The notes beneath the pieces are model-generated. The model saw only the letters and a list, made by a program, of their open reading frames with translations. It did no database searches and was not told the origin of the DNA. The position numbers and the translations under genes were made by a program. This document shows, piece by piece, positions 36,109-47,800 of a stretch of DNA of 64,000 nt (position 1 is the first letter of the stretch; the number at the start of each line of letters is the position of its first letter). This DNA comes from Meandrina meandrites (taxonomy: Eukaryota; Cnidaria; Anthozoa; Scleractinia; Meandrinidae). The stretch lies in assembly GCA_963693305.1 (NCBI GenBank), contig OY855903.1:53155650-53219649 (forward strand), read 5' to 3'.

Positions 36109-36475
36109 AGGGACCTTACGAAACCACGACGGCGACTGCAACGAGAACGTCACCAAACAAAAGGCTTAATGAGCAGTACAATAGCTTAGCACGTGCGTTA
36201 TCCATCTTGGTACATTTCTCCGTCGCCCTCTGCAAAGCAACGACGTGAAATGACCAAATTTTGCGTAGTCTGGAGAACGTGAAACACGACAACGAATTTT
36301 TCTTGTTTTATGTTTGAATTTAATAATGCGCTTACATATTCAGCTAGAGATTAGTTCTGACAAAAATGACGCACTAAATAAATTAGGATAGCTGCGAAAG
36401 TGTTAACTAAAATATAAATTCATTTTTCAGTCGCCGTTATCGTCAGCGTCGCCGTCGTGGCTTCGTAAGGTCCCT
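36109..36475. mobile_element. MITE with AGGGACCTTACGAA termini
   Basis: AGGGACCTTACGAAACCACG and GGCGAC on the left are inverted on the right (GTCGCCGTCGTGGCTTCGTAAGGTCCCT, shared with one gap). ATT flanks both sides as a possible 3-bp duplication. The 367-bp interior is non-coding. Confidence 0.8.
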
Positions 36476-38319
36476 ATTGTCAGCAATGCTCGCTTCCTGA
36501 TGGGCGAATGTCGTTTGTCGAACACTGTCTTTTTACAGAGCCAAGCTGTTATTATGAACTTCTAGAAATATCAAGAAAAATTTCCTTAAGAGTGATCCAT
36601 TATTAAAGATTGTTCTGGTTACAAGTTTAAGGATTCACGAATGGCGCAAAAATCACTGTTTCGGTATGTACATGGGAATCTTTGTGTAACCTCAAAATAA
36701 TTAAAGACCATTTCCACAACAGTGGATCAAACAATAGCGATTAAGGTTCATCATTCACGAGCCTTAACTTCAACGCTAATTATCGCGGAAGGAATGTCGT
36801 GTTTCTCCTTGATCCAGAGGCTGTTACACGACGCACGTGCTTCGGGAATCGGAAAAGCACTGAACTCACTGGATTTTAAAAATGTTTCAAACGTAATCCT
36901 ATCATTATCCACCGGATAGGCAATATCGGCTTTAAAGTCTTTAAATCATAGTTATTTTTCTATCATAGCTTATTAAAGTATTTTTTATAGACACTCGTGG
37001 ACGCTTTTCCTTTAGCCGGCTTGTCCGACGTTTTCGAACGGAATTACATTCTTTATCCACGCGAGACAGAATTATTAAAACACCAGTTAACAAATTGATT
37101 ATTTCATGCAGTTAATTGAAATACGTATAAACCTGTGTATCTTTGTTGACTTCGTTAATTTCAATGACACCCCCACATAAAACAAGCTTTCCACATCGAA
37201 CAAAACGTTACCATCTCGGCAATGTTCTTTGAATACTATACTATACTGATTAAAAGGATTTGTTAAAAAAATGAAATTTTTACTTATTAGTCCCATATCC
37301 TATATTATTTTGCAAGGATCACGTTTCGTTCCGGTTTTAAAAAAAAACATGTTGTGGAACACATCCCATTTTGTATATACTGGTCTGGTAAAAGAGCACG
37401 TGAAAAATTTAACTTTAAAAATAATAACTGGATTTCTCGGAAGAATTTTGCATTGAAACGCCGATTTTTATTAATAGCCTGGCGGAATTCCGACCAAACT
37501 AAAAATATTCCATTTTTATATTTTTAGAATCTCCAAAAATATAAACTGATTTGTTAACCGCTAGAACTTACATTTCATACAGTCTTTTTTATGCCAGATT
37601 TTATATTTCTCAAGAGTAGAAGAGAGAGAATAAGTGAGAAATTCAGAAAGGTTTATCGGCATCTAATTAGCAGTGAACAATTACTATAATAGACATTCTT
37701 GGATAAAACATTTTTACTGTTTATCCTTAAAAATCAAGAAAACAAACCGTTAGTTATCATGGTTATCATTATTGGTTAGTTATATTGACCGTATGATTTT
37801 AATTAACACTTAAAAGAAATTGTTTCCTCGATGCACTCCAAATAATGCCAGTTTTGTGCCGGGTTTTGTGCAACTGTAGAAGTATTGTTTTGGCTTCTTG
37901 TCAAGAGAGGGTAGAAGTCTTTTAATAAGTGCTATCAGAAACTGATAAAGATCAGCCAAGACAGACAATTCTCGAATCAAATATCTCAAGAATTCTGTGG
38001 GTTGTTCTGGTGCGTACCCCCGCCATAGACAAAACACAACTGAAGTAGGATTTTAATCCTCTGAAGGAAGCGCTACAAGTTATGAAAACAGACATTTTAC
38101 ACGGTCACGCTTAGCGTCTAACATGGCTGTCACTCGATATGTTCTAGATATGTGTTACATTTATGAGTTTCCTGTCAAGGTAATCTGTTACCTGACATCG
38201 CCTTTTGCGGTATAGACACAACTCATCGTTTCCCGTGTGACGTATGACTGAGAGTTTTACATAAAGTCGAGAATTCACAGCACGAATTTCGCAAAAACTA
38301 CATTTGACGCGTGAGAGCA

Positions 38320-41300
38320 ATGGCGGGGATACAAATGGGTTTACTTCGCTTCGTTTTAATGGCGAGTTTGATTAACATTACGCTAATGTCTCCTGTGGCG
38401 GAGCATCGCACTGCAGCGTTTGATGAGATAGCCAAAGTGAATGAACATTACGGTAAGGCTTTCCTATTCTTTTATTGTCGTGATAAATGTTCGTTTTCTT
38501 TCTCGATAAATGTCGTGAAAGTGTGCGAATGTTTCAGTGCAACTTATTCCTCGACGCTGTAATGCAAAAAGGGTTTCGAAGTTTTCTGCTCTCCGTCGAG
38601 AATAAAACCCGTTTGCGCAAGCCTTGTTTGATGTCCTCATTATTATTTGAGTTTCCTTTCAAATGTTTTTACCATTTGGACCAAGTTTTTACCTCAAATG
38701 AACCGAAGAGCTTGAAGACATTGCTGTGGAACCAACTCAACTCACATTTCAACTCAAAACGTCCCTTCGTTGAAGAAAAGCATTGATCATGTGTACAGGC
38801 ATATCATGTCGATAAATATTAGTCTCATAATTTTAACCCTATACATGTAATCGAATTGACATTTCTCGTAGTATCTCTAAGTGAGTATATATTTCAGCTA
38901 TAAAAATATCTTATTGTTTAAATGGTTTTTGAAAGGTCTTTAGCGTGAAATATTTAAAACCCATTTTCGCCGGAGAAGATATTGTAATCGCTGTACTTTG
39001 GAAGTCAGTCTTGTCGCTGTAAAATGCTTTGCACTTATAAATTAGCAAAGACTCATTCATGCGGACAAAAGTGGTCTGTTATTTCTTAAATTTCAGTGTA
39101 CTACACTAATACTTCTAATTAAAAAACAAAACAAATGTGCGACAAGTCAAAAATATCGCTGCCTGCACAGCGAAATCGTGGTCGGGACAAACGCAAACAA
39201 GCGCTATCCTCTTGGAAGCGTTTTAATCGTCGGGAATTCTCTTTACGATACAGATTAAATCGCGTCAAAAATGTTTACAGGGCTCGGTTATGGCTTGAAT
39301 AGAACTGAGTGATATCCAACTTCAGTTCTTGTGGGGACTGAAGCCTTCAACGCTACAAAATGTGTAAACTATCATAAGTTATATCAACATTATTCCGTCT
39401 GGGTTGAATTTCACCAAATATGATAAATATCAGAACTGGCTCAAAGCTGCACAGTGTGAGTTCAGGCAATGCAAAAATCTCGACAAGGAATTAGAAATTC
39501 GATCGCCGTATCAGCAGAAAGAATTATAGTATTTTTTTATTCGTTTGCCCAGCCAAGAGTTCCGCCTGGCTGAGGAAACGGCATCTTTTTATTTAGTTCA
39601 AAAAAGGGGGCACATATCTTGTTGTGATCTTTCGGGATTTTAAAGATTGTTTTCATTTCTTGGGATACAGTGTTCATTAGCTAAGATAACGATTTAATGC
39701 TCGTTCTTCAATCTGAAGCAATTTGTACGAATGTTGTTTTTCGTAAGTTACGTAGCTTGTAGCGACTGCAACCTTTCTCTTCTTTTTTCTAGCGTGCAAC
39801 GCGAAAACACGAAATGACGAATGCGAATCGAGTTCGAGCCGCGAGAAGCGCGTGCTCGGGCCCTCACTTTTTTGGTCGCGCGTACGATTTCAGGAACAAA
39901 GCCGACTACTCGCTGCCTATAGTTTATAGTATTTGCGGAAATGCACAAAAGTTTGACAAGTTTATTGTAGGATTTGTGAGCAGATCCCGCGTACTACCTT
40001 TTAGACTGACAAGAGACGCTCTCCAAAAAGAAAGAAATGCTACTGAAACCAATCTGAAGAGGAAAGGTTGAGTGAAGAGCTATTCGATATTTCGACGCCT
40101 TGTCACGAACGGATTATATTGTTTTTGATTGTCTGCCTCATAACAGCTTATGTTATCCTGGTTCTATCTAAAATGTCACAATTTTAGTTACAAAGAGTGT
40201 GTTCCTGCTGTATTGAAATTTCAAGAGATTTCTGTAAAGAACAAGAGAGCACCGAGTACTCAAGAGATGGAGGTGCTTTAAGCTACCAAATAAAAAGCAT
40301 GGGTTGTTAAAAAAGAACATATGTCTCGGTTTTAAAAGGGCTTTTCGTTCATTTGACTAAAGCAATACTGCAGTTTAATCAATTAATCAACACCATTCCT
40401 TCGAAGCTCGAGCAGACATTGACGTCATAATAACTTCCGGTCCGCGAGGTGATCTTGGTAAGCAGATTACACCTTCATAACACGCACAAGGCTTTGTTTA
40501 TTTATTTACAAGTGCTTTGTTTTCCTTTTAATATTCCATTTCAACTGGCTTTCCGCGCATTTCGGTAAGCCATTTAACAGTCGCATTTAGCGTTTTTCTT
40601 TGGAGGCAGTTTAAAAGCGGCATTCTCTCTTTGTGAGGGAATAAGGACGTCTGCCAATACATTTAATTGTATTGTTTATGGACGCTAAAATATACCGGCC
40701 TTCACAGGAAAAGAAAAAGCCTTTTGAGGCCCTCCAAGCCGGAACTAACACTACGTTTAATCCCAGTGCGAAAGTGTTTGATAAAGACATCATTTTTACG
40801 AGCACCCGGACTCACGAAACCACCCGGGGTCACTCGGATGCACTATATTTCAACACCAAAAACAAAGTCTAGAATTTGTTTTCTTTTCGAGTTTGTAGAT
40901 TTAACCGGGACTCAAAGTAAGAACGAAGAAACAGGGAAATTGATTTTACATAAAGATTAAACTGCAGGACAATCCTAAAAAAACTGCAGCAATTCACTCT
41001 AACTTTTAAAATAGCGTTATCACAACTTGTCGGCTTTCAGAGAAGAAATTCCTTATGCCTGATAAGTGTTTTGTCAAAACAAATCGCACTAAACTAACAA
41101 AAGCATAAAGATTCCTTCCGTAACAACAAAAACATTGAAAACACACGTCTTTCTCACAAAACCCAAATAATCTTCCTGCAAGATCAGATGGTAGCGATGC
41201 AAAAGGCTCTTCGTTCTGTCTCGGGCCAGCGACAGAGCGTGTAAAAGATTTTACAGGATATTCGTGTAGGAAAATGTCCAACTTTTTTTCCGATCACGTT

Positions 41301-44300
41301 TTTTGGAAATATTATTTTGGAGGTCACGTTCAAGAAAATCACACTAAGCTCTTGGCCTGATGAATATCGCGTCTGTCAACGACAGCTGTTTTTAAAATGG
41401 AATTATTCACGAAAACTAAAACGCAAAGCTGAAAAACCTAACATGGTGTTAAGTGCAACGTACTTCCACGATTGTTCCGCACTGGCAGATTAAAAATTGC
41501 TTATTGTTTGATAACTAAAGAGAAATTAACAACAGCATTTTGGTATCTTGACTGAGGTCTTGAATTATGTCCAGAAATCCTTGGAACTTGACTCGATCAC
41601 TTGATCGCATGATACGACGGGCAAACGCTTAATCTGCCAAAATTCATTTTACTGATCTTGATTACATAATCGTGTTAACGAGAGAAAATCGGATATTGGC
41701 AACCCGAGAACAATCACAGTTTTTTTTTTCAATCTCGAAATGTATAGCTACTTAACCCAGTAATGTTATAAAATACTTACTGGAAAATTTTCAGCACTAG
41801 AAGAACCGCAGGAAAAGACTGCTCAGTATCTTTCATTTGTCCTTCACCGGGGTTTCATCTGGAGTAGAATTACCTTGTACGGCCATAACAAACATTACCA
41901 CATGAAAGTACTGTTCGAAAGCTTTCATTTGAATGGTAGCACACTGGGGTTTCATCCAGAGACTCAAAAGTCAGAATTACCTTGTACAGCATAACAAACA
42001 TTACCACCTGAAAGTACTGCTCATTAGCTTCCATTTGAATGGTAGCACACTGGGGTCTCAACTACCGACTGAAAAAAAAATAGAACCACGGTTCAGTCCA
42101 CGCCCTTTGCACCGCTTCAACGTTTGATTTGCTCGTTACATCGTTATTTGTACTTTTGAGATTGCCCTGGGGTGATTATGGTTGGTTTAAGGTTTTGGTT
42201 TTTTTTGTTTGCTTTTGTTTTATTAGTGTAAATTTACATGAAGCAAAGGGCCTTGGAATACAACAAGTATGTATTAGGTAACTGGGCGAAGTGAGGATGG
42301 GCTTCTTCTTCCTCGAAAGAAGGAGGTCGGGGTGAAAGTTGACCCTCCTTCCACGTCTAAAAACTTCTTGCCCCTTTGAGCCTTGAATTTTTTTTCAGTC
42401 ATACGGAAGGACCACCTGGACATTCTTTTCCCAGTGATGATTTTTATCAAGTGACTGTTTCAATATTTGCTCGTTTATTTGGGGAGAGCCCAAGCCACAG
42501 AAACGTTCCATCGAAGGAGGAGAGTACAAATACGTTTTGTCGCCTCAGTAAAGTAGGAGAGTCAGACATGAATCACCCTGTAGGGAAGAATAAATTAATG
42601 CTTCTTTTGCTTTGTTTGCAGCAAAGTATCAAGATGGTCGTCTGTGGCAAGTGGATATGAAAATTCCAAGAAGAAATGTGGGAGTGACAGGCGTTGATGG
42701 CTCCGCCCCCATACGAGACAGGACGAGTCTGTGGCCAGGGGGGGTTATACCGTACACCATAGCCTACAGCATCCGTAAGTACCAAGTCACCTTCATTCAA
42801 CAAAGGCCCGCAGGTAGCATTAGAGGACTCGCTCCTGATAGACTAGGAGCAGCCCCTATTTTTTCGCAGTCCGTAGAGCGTGAAGCGAAAAAAAAATGAC
42901 CGCGCGAAAATTGGGGGAGGCGAGGGGTCATTTTGTTTTTCGCTTTACGCTCGATGGAGTGCGAAAAAATAGGGGCTGCTCGTGGTCTACCCTCCTGATG
43001 AACACTACCACCCATTAATTATGGTGACAAGAAAATTTATAATCTGTACTAAATAAATACCATCGGTCGTTTAAAACTCTTGCAATACAGTCTTGGCAAA
43101 AAGGTTTGCTGTCGACGGACGAGGCAAACGTCGCTTTCCTGTCGTCTCCTTTCTCGCTGAAGTGACTGTGTTTAAATAAAGATTTATTTAGAGCTTTTAA
43201 AATAAACATTCTAGCCTACGCAGTTGGTAGCTTTTCTCACGCAATTATTGCAAAATAATGGGGACGGTGCAGCGGAAAAGAGCTTGTTTTTAGGCTTCCG
43301 GACGCTATTATTTTGCCATCGTGCGACATTCCAGCTAAACCCGCTAATTAGTCATGTTGATTTTGAGTTGCTTTTATCAGATTCTTGTCTAATTTTCCTT
43401 TTTTGGCATTTCAGCTGAAAGCAGCCAAACTCGTCAGCTTCTGAAGGATGCGATGGCAGAATGGGAAAAACACACTTGTATTAAATTCATAGAAAGAGTA
43501 AATCAAACTGACTACGTGGAATTTTATTACGGCGAAGGGTAAGTGATATTCATTGGATATTTAATGACGCTTGGTTGAATTGAACTTGTGCACTGTTTTC
43601 TGTCTTTGTATCCAGAAACTGAACAGAAACCTCGCATCTTACGTCTCGGTTTCTTGTTGGTAACTCGCCAAGACGTGAGTTTATCTTCTGACCCTTGCCG
43701 ACAACACTTTCCTGCTTTAAGGAGTGCTTCATTCTTGAATTTCCTAGGTTAAAAATTAAATCAAAACGGAAATAAAAACAGGTAGGTCATAGAAAAAAAA
43801 AACAAGCAAAACCCGATGAAAATCATATGATGTGAAAAGTAGGAGGAGCCAAGCCGGAAGCCCCTTTTAGCTGTCCACTTTCGTGTTTAAGGTTAACACC
43901 TTGTGCCTTCTGACGAAATGACCAGAATACATTTGGTTCCTTTTCTGATCATTAAATCGGTTTATTATGCGCTAATTCAGTCTGTTCTTCTTACATGAAG
44001 GTGCAACTCTGATGTTGGCCGAGCAGGCGGTCGACAGACTACATCACTGGGTCGAGGCTGCGCGCATCACGGCATTGTGGTCCATGAACTTGGACATTTG
44101 ATTGGTTTCTGGCACGAGCAAAACAGGCCTGACAGGGATAACTACATTGAAATCAAAGACGAAAATATTTTACCAAGTAAGTTTCAGATCGTGAGGAGTT
44201 GAACTCGGGACCACCGAGAACGACTCTAGGTAGTGACCGAGTATAGGGCTTGAAACGAGGTTCCCGGATTACGAGACCAGCGTCCCAAACCACTTGGCCA

Positions 44301-44818
44301 CCCGACCTCCAAATATGTTCTATTGAAGAGTCGGTGAAACGAAAGAATGCAGACCTGGCAGAGTTTTAATTTTAATCAATCAATCAATCAATCAATCAAC
44401 CAATCAATCGATCAATCAATCAATTATCTAATTTTCCCGAAAAGGATCAGGGACTTCAGCGAAAATTTCCAGTGGGAGGTACGCTGAAAATTTCATGTCA
44501 CCCCGCTCCGATATTTCGAGAAAAAAAAATAGGGAATGATGTGAAGTCTAGTGTTAATACAACGCCTGCCTTTCTCATCACATTGTTATGATCTTCTTTC
44601 AGAATTCAAGTTTGCATTTGATAAGTACAGCAACCGAAAGATCGACAGCTTAGGTGTGCAATACGACTACTTTTCTGTTATGCACTACGGTGCAAAAGCG
44701 TTTTCCAAAAACGGTCAACCGACCATAGTGGCACGGCTGTCGTCCGTCAAGACGTTTGGAAACACACATCTGAGTGCGCTCGACATCAAACAAGCAAATC
44801 TCTTATACAAGTGCCCAG
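38320..44818 (+). CDS. Exons 1-5: signal peptide, propeptide and astacin catalytic domain
   Basis: The ATG at 38320 starts a hydrophobic leader ([16 protein letters not shown]). The propeptide has RLWQVD at 52-56, where astacins usually carry FxGD, whose Asp blocks the zinc. The catalytic domain starts near [14 protein letters not shown] (76-89). The zinc-binding HELGH is at 165-169, the third His at 175, NRPDRD follows, and the Met-turn SVMHY is at 220-224. All catalytic residues are present, so it should be active. Propeptide removal is likely by cleavage near R76-R78. Confidence 0.92.
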
Positions 44819-47800
44819 GTTTGTAAATATTCTTTATACAAAAATTGGAGTTTATCTTCCATCGACCATCGCCGCGTTCTCGAGAAGTTTACCTTATAAC
44901 AATCGTTTTTCTGTACGTCAGTGTTGGTTATCGGCGAATAGTCGACGACGCACAGCCAATCAAATGCGTTGATATGTAATGCACCACTAGTTTCTAGCAG
45001 CAGTACCATCCCACGTTTTTAGATATCTCCACAGTAATTCCCTTTGTTAACAGTTTTGTGTTTGTTTGAAATCTCTAGATTATCCAGTCTTCCCGCGAGA
45101 TTTTATTTGGAGAAACAATGGGCCTATGAAAAAGAACGCAGTTTGTCTACGAATTTTTCATCCCAAGTCCGAGGGTTGGAGGGACAACTATCTCTGCTAC
45201 CGCAAGGACAAGAAATCTCTCTCACTCAGGTAACAGCTGGCTCAGTTTTGTGTCAGCGGCTACTAATCTAAAGATAAACATCCATAAAGAAACTCCAAAT
45301 CAGTTCAGTTATGTTGTCCTGACTTTACAGTAAATCCTGCGAATAAAACTAAAGCGTAATATCTTTACAATTTGGATAGCAGTCCTTCGGACGTCAGTCC
45401 TCCAATGTTAAACGGCCTATTAAAAGCCTTCTGGGGCGATTAGCTCAAGGTAGAATAAACGGCAAACCCGTGCTTGCGAAGGTACTCAGTTAACTACAGC
45501 TTGGCAAGGCCTCAGCTGGCACTAAACTAAAGATTCCGAAATTACATTGTTAGTCGTGACGTATTAACGGAATTACACAATTGTAACACTACGAGTAAAA
45601 CTACAACATGCGTGTACTTCCGCAACGTAGATATTTTACAAAGTACATTTCAAAGTTGTCCGATAATCCTTGTGTAACAGCGTGTGACCACACAATGATA
45701 GCAATTAAGGAGTACTTACACGACGTGATGTATGTTGAAGCTGAACTTGTGTTTTCCAGCTTTTGGCATAGAGGACCCATAAGAGGCCGAAGATGCATCC
45801 AGATTAACGTGCCAACCAAACCTTCATATGAGAGCTGGGAGCGATCCTATCTGTGCTGGCCGCACGACGGAATTTACAAATTTACATGGCTGACGCAAGC
45901 TCCAAGTCGAGAAGAAAGAGGCAATTGTTTGGAATGGACGGAACCTCGTGACCCAACGTGGGGCAGCAAGCGTTATTACCTGTGCGCTACTAAGGATCAA
46001 CAACCCATTGGTATGTACTTGCGTGACAAGCCAAGGGTGCAATAACACGTTAAAAGCACGCTCTCATTGGCGAAATCGAGGTTTATATAGTTATTTATAG
46101 AAAACACAATGGTTTCTTTTGAGTTACGTTTATAAAGAAGACAAAACATTGTTTTCTTGTTTCTATTCTTGAACAGTTAGACTGACAGCCTAAGGTTTGT
46201 ATCTGTTAAACCTCAGACGCACAAGAGGGAGCGGGGGAGGGCGGGGTGGATGCCTACCCCCCCCCCCCCCCTCCTCCCCAACCATTGACTGCCAAAGGAA
46301 CGAGCGCAACTAAAATTGCCAAACCAAAGCTATAAAAAAACCACTTTCACTTAGCTTTTTGTTGAACAGATCGGTGTCTGGGTTAATTATGCTAAAACAT
46401 TTAAACGGCTCACTCTTGGTTAGGCTCGATTACCAGCTATTGTTCGGGGAATGAGCCCGCGCTCCTCTCCTCTCTTCTCGGGGATGAACAAAGACCGGAC
46501 TCGAGACAGCGGCGGAAATCGAGCCTAGCTCTTGATTTCCATCGGCTTTCAATAGTTGACTCGGGACTTCGCCCCTCGCCAACAGTCAGCCAATAGAAAC
46601 CTCGATCTTGCCCGTTTAATTGTTAAATAGAAACCTCGAGTTCGCAGTTAAATTGTTTTCGCGTCACCAAGAGGCTGATCCGCTAAATCTCTCCCACGTG
46701 CGCTCTGAAGGCCCTCTATTGATCTGTGCCTCATTTTGTTATCGATTACCAAGTGACTTGTATTTTGATCGCTTTATTTGTTATTCAAACAAATCCGTAG
46801 AGAGGTTTTCTCCAAAATAATCACCCTGGTCAATCGCAAAAGACACAGACAATCCATTGAACCAATCAAAACTCGAAAGAAATATATATAGCCGACTAGA
46901 AGCGCGGGAAAACATGTGCGAACGAGTCACGATTGGTTTTGGTTTTGTAAATAACATTGGTCCACATTGAAAGGAAGAAAAAAGAGATCTCTAATTTACG
47001 ATAAGGATCGAACTATCGCGCGCCATGATTGTACTTGCGGTCTGTGTAGCGCGTGACATCACTCAGCAATATGTGTTGAAACTTCTGCGTATTGTTATCT
47101 CGAGATTTTATTTTATTTTGTTCGCAGACGGCAACTGGACAAGATGGTCTCCTTGGAATACATGTAGCCGGCGATGTGGCGGCGGAGTTCAAACTCGCTC
47201 TCGCACGTGTACCAATCCTCAACCGTCCAACGGAGGCCGCTACTGTGATGGCAAGTCTCTGGAGCGAAGACCGTGTAACTCACAAGAGTGTGCTGGTATG
47301 TTTGTTCAGTTTATTAACCATTCAATCTCATCGTCCAATCTTTCTTACCAACTGCAAAGCAAAAAAATAAATAAATAAGGCATTATTCGTTTGATGTCAG
47401 AGTTTGATCTACTGATACATACATGTCAAGGCGATTCTTCGGATATCCCCTTGAAGAATTGTTGCCGGTTTCCTTTTACGAGGGGCGCTGGTTGTAGGTT
47501 TTCATCATTCTCAACGCCTGTCCGCTTGTTTCCCTCACGTCTGGTCTTGATACCATTACTTATGTTATTAAGACAATTTTGGCTTACGATTGACATAACC
47601 GTTTATAACCTTGCACTTTGATGGAATGGAACTACGATACTAGATCAGTTCACAATGCTTGTATGAATAACAGGTTATTCGTTCCTTTTACGCGGGTGTA
47701 TTAACGGGAAGGGCTTATATACGGGAGCTTATTTTTGGAAAAAGACATGCCATTTACATTTGCTTTCAGAATGGCCAAGCTTCCCCCAGGACTTCAGCTT

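Larger units (their letters stand above)
29975..38319. other. Gene-poor spacer between the ZP-N/Ig gene and the astacin gene
   Basis: No exon with domain similarity or credible splice sites was recognised in 8.3 kb. The stretch contains a small hairpin at about 30603-30674 (TGAATTTCAGCCGCTATCTTTG mirrored with changes) and a 14-bp perfect hairpin at about 32298-32327. It also contains an AAT tract with a SINE/LINE-like tail at 32761-32870 and a MITE at 36109-36475. A 60-codon open frame at 36722 has no recognisable features. The promoter of the astacin gene must lie toward the right end. Confidence 0.5.

Noticed and set aside
39814..40071. 85-codon open frame in astacin intron 1
   Set aside because: Arg-rich, without domain similarity or good flanking signals. 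Chance frame in a GC-richer patch.
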